From NCBI GenBank assembly GCA_015067545.1, contig SVMG01000002.1:62001-126000 (forward strand): DNA of 64,000 nt. The letters are read 5' to 3'. The notes under the pieces are model-generated. The model had not been told where the DNA came from. It ran no database searches and worked only from the letters and a program-made list of their open reading frames with translations. This document shows positions 8,328 through 17,562 of this stretch, piece by piece; within the stretch, counting starts at the first letter, position 1; every line of letters starts with the position of its first letter. Source of the DNA: Oscillospiraceae bacterium. GTDB lineage: Bacteria; Bacillota; Clostridia; Oscillospirales; Oscillospiraceae. Both the position numbers and the translations under genes were made by a program.

Positions 8328-10028
8328 TCACAGCAGCTCCTGGGCGCTTTTCTTCTTTTGTATCCAAAAGAATACGCCTACACCGCTGCCAAGGATCACC
8401 AGCGCCACCGGGATCAGCCACCGGGCGGTGGATTTTTCTTCCGCCGGAGCTTCCTGCCTGAGGGTCAATGGTTCGGTTTCCGGAGCTGTAACCGGCTGTG
8501 TAGGTGCTTCCTCCGCTTCCGGTTCTGTGGGGATCGTGGGTTCGGTCTGCTGGGGAATTTCCTCCCATTTGGGATGCAGGGTCATGTCCCCGGTGGGGAC
8601 GGTTTCAGCGGTCACCGCTTCCCCATTTTCCGTGAACCAGCCCAGAAACATTTGCCCCTCCATGCTTAGGACAGGTAATTCTCCCAAAGGGTTTCCCTCC
8701 TGCACAGTAATCGCTGTGCTCTCCTGTCCTACAAAGGTAACGGTAAAGCTTTGCACGGTCTTTTCGATCACAAATGCGGCCTGAAACACCTGCGCCGCAT
8801 CCCGGCCTGTGGAATCCGCTGCAAAGATCGACAGGGTATGCTGTCCGGGCTCTAATTCCCCAAAGCTCAGCTTTTTGTTCAGAGCCGTGGAGCGCAGGCT
8901 CAGTTCCCGGACGCCGCCAGTGCCGGACCAGGAGGCATACTGCTTTCCGTCCAAATATCCCTCCACCTTGCGCAGAGGGTATACGGAACTCACTTTGCCA
9001 TCCAGGCGGTAAGACGCCTGCTGCAGCGTCATGCCGTCTTCCACGGTGCAGTTGCTGAGCTTGATCTGCGAATCAAAATAGCCCATAAATGTCAGCACAG
9101 CTTTGGGAACATAGCCTATCTTTGCATCCTGCAATGTCACTTCATACCAGGTTTCTCCCAGGCCGTTGACCACTGTTGCATTGACGGACACCGTCCGTCC
9201 GGCACCCAGCACTGCGCCATCGGCCTGGGTATAAGGAATGCCGTTGGCCTTCGTTTCCGCTGCAACGGTGTAATTGCCCATGGCGTCGATATCCCGGGTT
9301 GCCTTCCAGTCGTATACATAGCCGCAATCGGTGCAGGCACCTTGGCTGTTGTACTGGGCATGGACGCACCGGGGATACAGCTGTTTTACATAGGCCACAT
9401 ATTCCTGACAGCACTTGCCGAAGGTGGTATGCAGCTCCTCCGGCAATTCCAGCAGCTCATTTATGTACGGATCCAGGGAATAGGATTTGGTCGTTCCGCC
9501 CTTGAGGATATCGTAATCCAAATGTGGGCCGGAGCTGCGGCCGGTAGAACCCACGGTTCCCACCTTTTCACCCTTGGCAACGGGCTGTCCCACCTTGACG
9601 CTGACATCTGTCAGGTGGGCATACCGGCTGTACAAGGTAACGCTTGTTCCGTTTTTTAAGGTATAGGAATGCTCCAGCAGCACATAATTGCCCCAGCTGG
9701 AGCAGCAGCTGCCGGATTTGCCCCAGTTATGCTCACAGTCTGTAAAAATATCGATGACCTTGCCTGCATAGGACGCCACCACCCGGGTGCCCATGGGCGC
9801 CGCAATGTCCAAAGAGCGATGGTTGCGGTTATCCAGATAGCAGCTGGACAGATTGTACTGCCCGGGAACGGGCCAGGCAAAATCCCGCTGGCCACCCTCC
9901 AATTTTCGCTCCCCTGCCTGGGAAGGTGGGCTGGCAGCAAATATGGATACCGGCAGCAGGCTGAGAAGCAACAGCACGCAGCCCAGCCGGAATAAAAGTT
10001 TTGTATGTTTCAAAGGGAAAACCTCCAA
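8328..10028 (-). CDS. Secreted, membrane-anchored M23-family peptidase with C-terminal InlB-B-type repeat and TM anchor
   Basis: Signal peptide; NHRSLDIAAPMGTRV and SGPHLDYDI (M23-like); FTVTFVGQES...LGWFTENGEAVT (Flg_new/InlB B-repeat); C-terminal TM followed by KKK. Confidence 0.8.
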   Translation of the reverse strand: MEVFPLKHTKLLFRLGCVLLLLSLLPVSIFAASPPSQAGERKLEGGQRDFAWPVPGQYNLSSCYLDNRNHRSLDIAAPMGTRVVASYAGKVIDIFTDCEHNWGKSGSCCSSWGNYVLLEHSYTLKNGTSVTLYSRYAHLTDVSVKVGQPVAKGEKVGTVGSTGRSSGPHLDYDILKGGTTKSYSLDPYINELLELPEELHTTFGKCCQEYVAYVKQLYPRCVHAQYNSQGACTDCGYVYDWKATRDIDAMGNYTVAAETKANGIPYTQADGAVLGAGRTVSVNATVVNGLGETWYEVTLQDAKIGYVPKAVLTFMGYFDSQIKLSNCTVEDGMTLQQASYRLDGKVSSVYPLRKVEGYLDGKQYASWSGTGGVRELSLRSTALNKKLSFGELEPGQHTLSIFAADSTGRDAAQVFQAAFVIEKTVQSFTVTFVGQESTAITVQEGNPLGELPVLSMEGQMFLGWFTENGEAVTAETVPTGDMTLHPKWEEIPQQTEPTIPTEPEAEEAPTQPVTAPETEPLTLRQEAPAEEKSTARWLIPVALVILGSGVGVFFWIQKKKSAQELL

Positions 10029-10061
10029 AGATATATGTCATCCTATACAACTGACGCACCC

Positions 10062-10250
10062 ATACCTTCCCCCGGGGGGAAGGTGCTCCAGTGGGCACAC
10101 TGGGGCGGATGAGGAATGCGGGCGGTAACCTGTAAATTCCGGAAACGTATAGGCATATTCAAGTCTCTGTTCTGCCGCCGTTCCTCACCCGTCTTCAAAT
10201 TTGTCCTATAAGGCCAAATTTGAATCCACCCTCCCCCCGGGGGAGGGTAT
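10062..10250. repeat. Intergenic repeat R2 (inverted homologue of R3)
   Basis: ccttcccccggggggaagg...ggcggatgaggaatgcgggcggtaa...gttctgccgccgttcctcacccgtc...ccaccctccccccgggggagggta; aligns to the reverse complement of 14192-14363. Confidence 0.75.
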
Positions 10251-10470
10251 TTACCCGCTAACGCCCTTCAAAATGACAACGCAATAGATTTCCCCCATAT
10301 TATCACAAAAACCGCCCGGGGGCAATAGAAATCCCTGCCATTTCTGCCAAAGAAATTCCCATTTACTTAAAAACTTCGTAATATTTATCGGTATTGCTAC
10401 CGAAAATTGCCTGGCTGTCCGTCCTTTCTTTTCCGTATTTGGACAATTTATCTAAAACCGAAAAAATTAC

Positions 10471-10499
10471 TTGTATCTAGCGCCGAAATGTTGTAGAAT
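10471..10499 (+). promoter_or_regulatory. Sigma-A-type promoter of gpmI
   Basis: TTGTAT - 17 bp - TAGAAT, 60 bp upstream of the gpmI ATG. Confidence 0.6.
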
Positions 10500-10558
10500 A
10501 GTAGGACTGGTAATATGCAATTAGCGGATGAATTCCGTTTTGGAGGTAAAGATAATCT

Positions 10559-12121
10559 ATGAAAAAACCCATCGTTCTGGTAATTATGGACGGCGTGGGC
10601 AAGGGCGACGGCGGCAGCGGTGACGCTGTGGCAGTTGCCAAGACTCCCACACTGGACAATTTGCTCGCTACCTGCCCTCACACCTATATCAAGGCTCACG
10701 GCACCGCTGTCGGTCTGCCCTCTGACGAGGATATGGGCAACTCCGAGGTGGGCCACAATGCCCTTGGCTGCGGCCAGGTCTATTCTCAGGGTGCAAAGCT
10801 GGTTGGCGAGTCCATCGAAAGCGGCAGCCTGTATCAGTCCGCCACCTGGCAGGATCTGATTGCCAACGCTAAGGAAGGCAAGGCCCTGCACTTCATGGGC
10901 CTGCTGTCCGACGGCAATGTGCACTCCAACATTTCTCACCTGATCGCCCTGCTGAAGCAGGCAAAGGCTGCGGGTGTGAAGAAGGCTTACTGCCACATCC
11001 TGCTGGATGGCCGTGACGTTCCCGCCACTTCCGCATTGGAATACGTGGGCCAGCTGGAAGACGTGCTTTCCGAGCTGAACACCGAAGGCTGTGACTACGC
11101 CATCGCCTCCGGCGGCGGCCGTATGCAGGTGACCATGGACCGTTACGAAGCTAACTGGGCTATGGTTGAGCTGGGCTGGAAGACCCACGTTCAGGGTCAG
11201 GGCAGAATGTTTGCATCTGCCAAAGAGGCTATTGAAACCTATCGTGCAGAGACCGGTGTCATCGACCAGGACCTGCCTGCCTTCGTTATCGCCCGCAACG
11301 GCGAGCCTGTTGCCAAAATCGCAAACGGCGACAGCGTAATTCTGTTCAACTTCCGTGGCGACCGGGCGCAGGAGATCTCTCTTGCCTTCGACCGCAAGGA
11401 TTTTGATAAATTCGACCGTGGTGACTATACCGGCGTGAAGTTTGCCGGCATGCTCCAGTACGACGGCGACCTGAACATTCCCGAGCATTATCTGGTTCAG
11501 CCCCCCGTCATCAAGAACACCCTGACGGAAGTGCTGTGCGACGCAGGTCTTACTGAGTACGCAGTATCCGAGACCCAGAAATACGGCCATGTGACCTACT
11601 TCTGGAACGGCAACCGCTCCGGCAAGGTCTGCGAGGAGCTGGAAACCTACGAGGAGATCCCCTCCGATGTGATCCCCTTCGAGCAGGCACCTGCCATGAA
11701 GTCCAAGGAGATCACCGAAAAGATGGTGCAGGCCATGGCTTCCGGCAAGTACCGCTTCATCCGCTGCAACTACCCCAACGGCGACATGGTGGGTCACACC
11801 GGCGTTATGGATGCTGTGGTGTACGCCATGGAATGCGTGGACAGTGGCCTGAAGGCCATTTTGGATGCCGCTGACAAGTACGGCTACACCGTCCTCATCA
11901 CTGCCGACCACGGCAACGCAGACCAGATGACCGAAACCAAGAAGGGCAAGACTGCTGTGCGTACCGCCCACTCTTTGAACCCTGTTCCCTTTATCATTTA
12001 CGATAAGGACAATGACTGGGCCATCAAAGACGGCGCTTACGGCCTTGCCAATGTAGCTCCCACCATCGTTAAGATGATGGGTCTGACCGCTCCTTCCTGC
12101 TGGGAAGAAAGCATGATTTGA
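10559..12121 (+). CDS. gpmI: 2,3-bisphosphoglycerate-independent phosphoglycerate mutase
   Basis: MKKPIVLVIMDGVGKG, MGNSEVGHNALGCG, RDVPATSALEYV, ITADHGNADQM. Confidence 0.95.
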   Translation: MKKPIVLVIMDGVGKGDGGSGDAVAVAKTPTLDNLLATCPHTYIKAHGTAVGLPSDEDMGNSEVGHNALGCGQVYSQGAKLVGESIESGSLYQSATWQDLIANAKEGKALHFMGLLSDGNVHSNISHLIALLKQAKAAGVKKAYCHILLDGRDVPATSALEYVGQLEDVLSELNTEGCDYAIASGGGRMQVTMDRYEANWAMVELGWKTHVQGQGRMFASAKEAIETYRAETGVIDQDLPAFVIARNGEPVAKIANGDSVILFNFRGDRAQEISLAFDRKDFDKFDRGDYTGVKFAGMLQYDGDLNIPEHYLVQPPVIKNTLTEVLCDAGLTEYAVSETQKYGHVTYFWNGNRSGKVCEELETYEEIPSDVIPFEQAPAMKSKEITEKMVQAMASGKYRFIRCNYPNGDMVGHTGVMDAVVYAMECVDSGLKAILDAADKYGYTVLITADHGNADQMTETKKGKTAVRTAHSLNPVPFIIYDKDNDWAIKDGAYGLANVAPTIVKMMGLTAPSCWEESMI

Positions 12122-12152
12122 TCCAACCACTATCAACAAGGAGGTACGATCT

Positions 12153-12506
12153 ATGATCCGCCAAACCAACGAATACGGCTCCGTCAATGTCAGCGCCAAC
12201 GTCTATTCCGACATCGCCGGTACTGCCGCCTCCAACTGCTTCGGCGTCAAGGGCATGGCCGCACGCTCCGTTTCCGACGGCGTGTACCACCTGCTGCGCA
12301 AGGAATCCATGTCCAAGGGTGTCCGCGTGGAATTCCATGAGGATGACACCATTTCCATTGATCTGCACATTATGGTGGACAACGGCGTGAACCTGAACGC
12401 CGTGGGCGCTTCGATCATTTCCGAAGTGCGCTATGTGGTCGCCAAGTGCACCGGCACCGAAGTACGGGCCGTAAATGTATACGTCGATTCTATGATGATC
12501 GGCTGA
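12153..12506 (+). CDS. Asp23/Gls24 family envelope stress protein
   Basis: 117-aa Asp23-like protein (ISIDLHIMVDNGVNLNAVGASIISEVRYVV) directly upstream of the YloV/FakA gene, the usual linkage. Confidence 0.85.
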   Translation: MIRQTNEYGSVNVSANVYSDIAGTAASNCFGVKGMAARSVSDGVYHLLRKESMSKGVRVEFHEDDTISIDLHIMVDNGVNLNAVGASIISEVRYVVAKCTGTEVRAVNVYVDSMMIG

Positions 12507-12524
12507 TAATCGGAGGTTAACAAC

Positions 12525-14153
12525 TTGAGACAGACCATCCATGGGGCCGAGTTCAGACGACTGATTATCAATGCGGCCGCTTCTATCGAGATCAACAAGC
12601 AAGCGCTGAATGATCTGAATGTTTTCCCTGTTCCCGACGGCGATACGGGAACCAATATGTCCATGACCATCAATGCCGCAGCCAACGACCTGCGCAAGAC
12701 GGAAGATCCCACCTTGGAGCAGGCCGCCGCTACCGCTGCAGCTTCCATGCTGCGGGGCGCAAGAGGCAACTCCGGCGTTATCTTGTCCCTGCTGTTTCGG
12801 GGCATCTCCAAGCGGCTGAAGGGCTGCACCGCCTGTGACGGCGTGCTGTGGGCCAAGGCTCTGCAGGAGGGCGTGGATGCTGCCTACAAGGCAGTTATGA
12901 AGCCCGCTGAGGGCACGATCCTCACCGTTGCCCGTCTGGCTGCCGCCAAGGCACATCAGGCATCCGAGGAGAATAACTACTTTGAGTATGTCCACGAGGC
13001 TGCCATTGAGGAAGCCAAAGTGGCGCTTGCCAATACCATCAACCAGAACCCGGTGCTGAAGAAGGCCGGCGTTGTGGATGCAGGCGGCAAGGGCTGGGTG
13101 GTGGCTATGGAGGCCATGCTGCTGGCTCTGCGGGGCGAGGACATCATCGTGCCCGAGAACCTGAGCAGCGGTGAGGCCAAGGCACAGGCAGATTTCTCCG
13201 ACTTTGACGACGAGGAGATCACCTTCACCTACTGCACCGAGTTCATCATCTCCCGGGAGAACGACAACGATCCGGAAAAGCTGAGAGATTTCCTGTCCAG
13301 CTTGGGCGACAGCCTGGTGCTGGTGGATGACGAAGAGATCATCAAGGTCCATGTCCACACCAACGACCCCGGCAAGGCGCTCCATGAAGCCATTGAGTAT
13401 GGCTCTTTCGTTACAGTCAAGATCGAGAACATGCGCCTGCAGCACACCGAAAAGGTGATGAGCGAGCAGGAGCTGGCTCCCAAGATCGCAGAGCCGGAGA
13501 AGCCCTTTGGCGTGGTCTCCGTGTGCGTGGGTGACGGCATTGGCGACGTGTTCCAGAACCTGGGCGTGGACGGCCTCATTTCCGGCGGCCAGACCATGAA
13601 TCCCAGCACCCAGGACATTCTGGAAGTGGTGAACCAGGTTCCCGCGGAGACTGTCTTCGTGCTGCCCAACAACAAGAACATCATCATGGCCGCTCAGCAG
13701 GTGGACGCGCTGACCCCCAAGAATGTGGTGGTCATTGAGAGCAAGACCATCCCCCAGGGCATCACCGCCATGCTCAGCTTCAACCCCGAGGGTACAACGG
13801 AGGAGAACACCGAAGCTATGACCGAGGCGCTGGGCTCTGTGGAGACCATGCAGATCACCTACGCCGCCCGGGATTCCGATTTCGACGGCCATATCATCCA
13901 CGAGGGTGACTACCTGGCCATTTGGAACGGCCTGTTCGGCACAAGTCGTGATATCAAGGTTCTGCTGAAGTCCCTGGCCGAGAAGGTGCGGGATGAGGGT
14001 AAGGATTACATCACCATCTACTATGGTGCGGATATCACCGAGAAGCAGGCACAAAAAGCCGCTGATCTGTTCAGCGACATCTGCCCCGATGCGGATGTGA
14101 ACCTCTTAAACGGTGGACAGCCTGTCTACTATTACCTGATCTCTGCTGAATAA
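12525..14153 (+). CDS. fakA: DAK2-domain fatty acid kinase-like protein (YloV/FakA family), TTG start
   Basis: NVFPVPDGDTGTNMSMTI, GARGNSGVILSLLFRG, VDAGGKGWVV (DAK2) plus C-terminal DegV-like part. Confidence 0.85.
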   Translation: MRQTIHGAEFRRLIINAAASIEINKQALNDLNVFPVPDGDTGTNMSMTINAAANDLRKTEDPTLEQAAATAAASMLRGARGNSGVILSLLFRGISKRLKGCTACDGVLWAKALQEGVDAAYKAVMKPAEGTILTVARLAAAKAHQASEENNYFEYVHEAAIEEAKVALANTINQNPVLKKAGVVDAGGKGWVVAMEAMLLALRGEDIIVPENLSSGEAKAQADFSDFDDEEITFTYCTEFIISRENDNDPEKLRDFLSSLGDSLVLVDDEEIIKVHVHTNDPGKALHEAIEYGSFVTVKIENMRLQHTEKVMSEQELAPKIAEPEKPFGVVSVCVGDGIGDVFQNLGVDGLISGGQTMNPSTQDILEVVNQVPAETVFVLPNNKNIIMAAQQVDALTPKNVVVIESKTIPQGITAMLSFNPEGTTEENTEAMTEALGSVETMQITYAARDSDFDGHIIHEGDYLAIWNGLFGTSRDIKVLLKSLAEKVRDEGKDYITIYYGADITEKQAQKAADLFSDICPDADVNLLNGGQPVYYYLISAE

Positions 14154-14156
14154 AGC

Positions 14157-14190
14157 TACACGCCCCTGCCGGGTTCGGCAGGGGCGTTCT
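14157..14190 (+). terminator. Intrinsic terminator after fakA
   Basis: cgcccctgccgggttcggcaggggcgttctt. Confidence 0.75.
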
Positions 14191-14191
14191 T

Positions 14192-14363
14192 ATACCCTCC
14201 CCCGGGGGGAGGGTGGATTTTTGCGAAGCAAAAAGACGGGAGAGGAACGGCGGCAGAACGGAAATTGGAATATGCCTATACATTCCCTAAATCAGCACAT
14301 TACTGCCCGCATTCCTCATCCGACCTCGCTAATGCTCGGCCACCTTCCCCCCGGGGGAAGGCT
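14192..14363. repeat. Intergenic repeat R3 (inverted homologue of R2)
   Basis: ataccctcccccggggggagggtgg...gggagaggaacggcggcagaacgg...gaatatgcctata...cccgcattcctcatccg...ccaccttccccccgggggaagg. Confidence 0.75.
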
Positions 14364-14368
14364 TAAAT

Positions 14369-14433
14369 ACCCTATTGACAAGGCGTACAATAGGGTGTAT
14401 AGTATTGGTATACATATGAATGATTGCTCATAT
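14369..14433 (+). promoter_or_regulatory. Promoter/operator region of the metal P-type ATPase
   Basis: TTGACA(14375-14380) - 17 bp - TATAGT(14398-14403). Perfect 9-bp inverted repeat ACCCTATTG/CAATAGGGT across the promoter; ATATGA-N8-TCATAT dyad at 14414-14433. Confidence 0.65.
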
Positions 14434-14456
14434 ATGGAAATAAAGGAGGATCTTGT

Positions 14457-16541
14457 ATGGAGCAGAAGGTCTATTATCTGAAGAATTTGGACTGCGCCAA
14501 CTGCGCGGCAAAAATAGAAGCAAAATTCAACGCCCTCCCGGAGGTGGAGTCTGCCACCATCACCTTTGCCACCCGACAGCTGCGGCTGACCGCCGAAGAC
14601 CCGGATACATTGATCGAAAAACTGACAAAAATCGCCCGGACGGTGGAGGGCGAGGTGGAAATACATATGCATGAACACCACCATGCGCATCACGGCCATA
14701 GCCATGACCATGACCACCGGCATCATCACCGGGAAACCGAATCCCCTGTGGGCATCCTTATCGGTGCGGGACTGTTTGTGGCCGGACTGCTGTTTGGCAG
14801 CATGCCGGTAATCAGCATTCTGCTATTTGTGGCTGCTTATCTGCTCCTTGGTTGGGAAGTGCTGACCACAGCCGCCAAAAACCTTGTAAAAGGCCACATT
14901 TTCGACGAAAACTTCCTCATGAGCATCGCCACCCTGGGCGCATTCGCCATCGGTGAATTCCCGGAGGCCGTGGGCGTGATGCTCTTTTACCGGGTGGGCG
15001 AATTCTTTGAGCACCGGGCGGTGGCGCGCAGCCGCAGTCAGATCATGCAGGCCCTTGACCTGCGCCCGGAATCGGTTCAGCGGTTGGAAAATGATATGCT
15101 CGTGACCATTCCTGCGGAGAATGCCCAAATTGGGGATCTGCTTGTGGTGCGTCCCGGCGACCGCATCCCCCTGGACGGCGTGGTGGTCAGCGGCGAGAGC
15201 CGCATTGACACTGCTCCCATCACCGGCGAGAGTGTACCCGTATCCGTTCGCCCGGGCAGCGAAGTGATCTCCGGCTGTGTGAATATTGCAGGATTACTGA
15301 CCGTCCGTGTGGAAAAGACCCTGCAGACCTCCATGGTCACCCGGATCTTGGAGAGCGTGGAAAATGCCGCCGCAGGTAAACCGAAAATCGACCGGTTCAT
15401 CACCCGCTTCGCCAGAATTTATACTCCCATCGTGGTAGGCACCGCCGTACTGGTGGCCGTCGTTCCCTCATTTCTCACCGGAGATTGGAATTACTGGGTC
15501 TACACCGCCCTGTCCTTTTTGGTCATGAGCTGTCCCTGTGCCCTGGTGCTCAGCGTACCGCTTGCTTACTTCTGCGGAATTGGCGTGGGCAGCAAGCAGG
15601 GTATTCTGTTCAAAAGCGGACTGACTTTGGAAGCCTTGGCATCCGTCAAGGCAGTGGTGCTGGATAAGACCGGCACGGTCACCAAGGGTGATTTTTCTGT
15701 GCAGGAGATCGTAGGCGGCGAGAAAGTTTTGACCCTCTGCGCAGCCTGCGAACAGCATTCCACCCACCCCATCGCCATGAGCATCCTGGCTGCCGCCGAA
15801 AATTATTCCCTGCCCCAGCCGGAAGCCGTGGAAGAGATTGCCGGTCACGGCATCCGCGCCACGCTGGATGGCAAGCAGATCCTCTGTGGCAACGAAAAGC
15901 TGTTGGCCCAACACGGCATCCAAGTACCGCATGCAACCGGCACACGGGTATATGTGGCCGAAAACGAAACGCTTTTGGGCTGGCTGGTGCTGGGTGACAC
16001 CGTCAAAGCAGATGCAAGCGATGCAATACGCAGTCTCAAGCGGATGGGCATTGCCACTGCCATGCTCACCGGTGACGAAGCATCCACCGCCCAGGAGGTG
16101 GGCGCACTTTTGGGCATTGATGAGATCCACGCCCGGTTGCTCCCCCATGAAAAATTGGAAGCCTTGAAAAAACTCCGTCAAAAATACGGCCCTGTCATGT
16201 TCGTGGGCGACGGCATCAACGATGCGCCGGTGCTCTCCGGCAGTGACGTGGGCGCAGCCATGGGCAGCGGCGCAGATGCCGCTATCGAAGCAGCGGATGT
16301 GGTATTTATGCGTTCGCAGGTTTCTGCCATTCCGGAATCCATCCGCATTGCCGCGCAGACCCGGCGGACAGCACGGCAGACGGTGATTTTCGCTCTGGCC
16401 ATCAAGCTGATCGTCATGCTTTTGGGGATTTTTGGTTATGCTTCCATGTGGGCGGCAGTTTTTGCGGACTCCGGCGTGGCCGCGGTGTGCGTTGCCTATG
16501 CAATTTCTCCCCTGTATTTGAAAAAGTCCGGGAAAAAGTGA
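14457..16541 (+). CDS. Heavy-metal-translocating P1B-type ATPase (Cd/Zn/Co-type) with N-terminal HMA domain and His-rich linker
   Basis: YYLKNLDCANCAAKIEAKF (HMA), HEHHHAHHGHSHDHDHRHHH, SCPCALVLSVP, DKTGTVTKGD, GDGINDAPVL; RBS aaaggagga before the ATG. Confidence 0.92.
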   Translation: MEQKVYYLKNLDCANCAAKIEAKFNALPEVESATITFATRQLRLTAEDPDTLIEKLTKIARTVEGEVEIHMHEHHHAHHGHSHDHDHRHHHRETESPVGILIGAGLFVAGLLFGSMPVISILLFVAAYLLLGWEVLTTAAKNLVKGHIFDENFLMSIATLGAFAIGEFPEAVGVMLFYRVGEFFEHRAVARSRSQIMQALDLRPESVQRLENDMLVTIPAENAQIGDLLVVRPGDRIPLDGVVVSGESRIDTAPITGESVPVSVRPGSEVISGCVNIAGLLTVRVEKTLQTSMVTRILESVENAAAGKPKIDRFITRFARIYTPIVVGTAVLVAVVPSFLTGDWNYWVYTALSFLVMSCPCALVLSVPLAYFCGIGVGSKQGILFKSGLTLEALASVKAVVLDKTGTVTKGDFSVQEIVGGEKVLTLCAACEQHSTHPIAMSILAAAENYSLPQPEAVEEIAGHGIRATLDGKQILCGNEKLLAQHGIQVPHATGTRVYVAENETLLGWLVLGDTVKADASDAIRSLKRMGIATAMLTGDEASTAQEVGALLGIDEIHARLLPHEKLEALKKLRQKYGPVMFVGDGINDAPVLSGSDVGAAMGSGADAAIEAADVVFMRSQVSAIPESIRIAAQTRRTARQTVIFALAIKLIVMLLGIFGYASMWAAVFADSGVAAVCVAYAISPLYLKKSGKK

Positions 16542-16609
16542 TCCGGGGACTGGCTTTTTTGCCGATTATCCTGTATAATAGGCTACAACCCCCGGAAAGG
16601 AGAATTCTT

Positions 16610-17551
16610 ATGAAATATGGCTTTGGCGTTGACCTTGGCGGTACCACTGTCAAGATCGCATTTTTTGACCAAACCGGCACAATGCTGGACAAATGGGAGA
16701 TCCCCACTGTAACCGCAAATAACGGCAGTCAGATCCTGCCGGACATTGCAGCCTCTGTGCTGAATTATCTGGAAGATAAGAAAATTTCCAGGGAGCAGAT
16801 CATCGGCATCGGCATCGGCGTTCCCGGCCCTGTGGATGATGCCGGCGTTGTAAACCGCTGCGGAAATCTGGGTTGGGGCGTATTCAATGTGCATACCGCC
16901 TTGGGCGAATTGACAGGCTTTCCCATCAAAGCCGGCAATGACGCCAATGTAGCTGCCCTGGGCGAAGCCTGGAAGGGCGGTGCGGTAGGCTGCGACAACA
17001 TGGTGCTGGCAACCTTCGGTACCGGCGTAGGCGGCGGCATCGTGGTAAACGGCAAGCCTGTGAACGGCGTTCACGGTGCAGCCGGCGAGATCGGCCATGT
17101 GGTCGTGGAGCGGGACGAAAAAGAACCTTGCACCTGCGGAAAATACGGATGTGTGGAAATGTATTGCTCCGCTACCGGTGTTGTTCGTCTTGCAAAAAGG
17201 CGTATGGCTCAGGATCAACGCCACAGTGTTTTACGGGAAATCGACAATTTGACCTGCAAGGATGTCTTCGACGCAGGTAACCGGGGCGATGCGTTGGCAT
17301 TGGAGGTTTTGGAGCAGGTTTATACTTATATGGGCCAGTTCTTGGCCGCCGTTTGCTGTGTCACCGATCCGGAAGTGGTGGTGCTGGGCGGCGGTGTCAG
17401 CAAGGCAGGCCAGCCCCTTTTGGAGGGTGCAAAGCGCTATTTCGACAAATATATTTTCCACGCTTCCGCATCCATCCGTTTTGCCCTGGCAACCCTGGGC
17501 AACGACGCCGGTGCTTACGGCGCATTTAAGCTGATTTTGGACGCACAATAA
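16610..17551 (+). CDS. ROK family glucokinase
   Basis: YGFGVDLGGTTVKIAFFD, GIGVPGPVDD, HVVVERDEKEPCTCGKYGCVEMYCS (ROK Zn motif); RBS aaaggag. Confidence 0.88.
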   Translation: MKYGFGVDLGGTTVKIAFFDQTGTMLDKWEIPTVTANNGSQILPDIAASVLNYLEDKKISREQIIGIGIGVPGPVDDAGVVNRCGNLGWGVFNVHTALGELTGFPIKAGNDANVAALGEAWKGGAVGCDNMVLATFGTGVGGGIVVNGKPVNGVHGAAGEIGHVVVERDEKEPCTCGKYGCVEMYCSATGVVRLAKRRMAQDQRHSVLREIDNLTCKDVFDAGNRGDALALEVLEQVYTYMGQFLAAVCCVTDPEVVVLGGGVSKAGQPLLEGAKRYFDKYIFHASASIRFALATLGNDAGAYGAFKLILDAQ

Positions 17552-17562
17552 AGGAGAAAACT

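Noticed and set aside
10448-12199. Long antisense ORF (583 aa) opposite gpmI
   Set aside because: Codon-bias shadow of gpmI; no recognisable motifs, no RBS, and the sense gene is unequivocal.
12069-14054. Long antisense ORF (661 aa) opposite the fakA-like gene
   Set aside because: Antisense shadow of a conserved gene; sequence is rich in H/G/V/L typical of reverse-frame artefacts.
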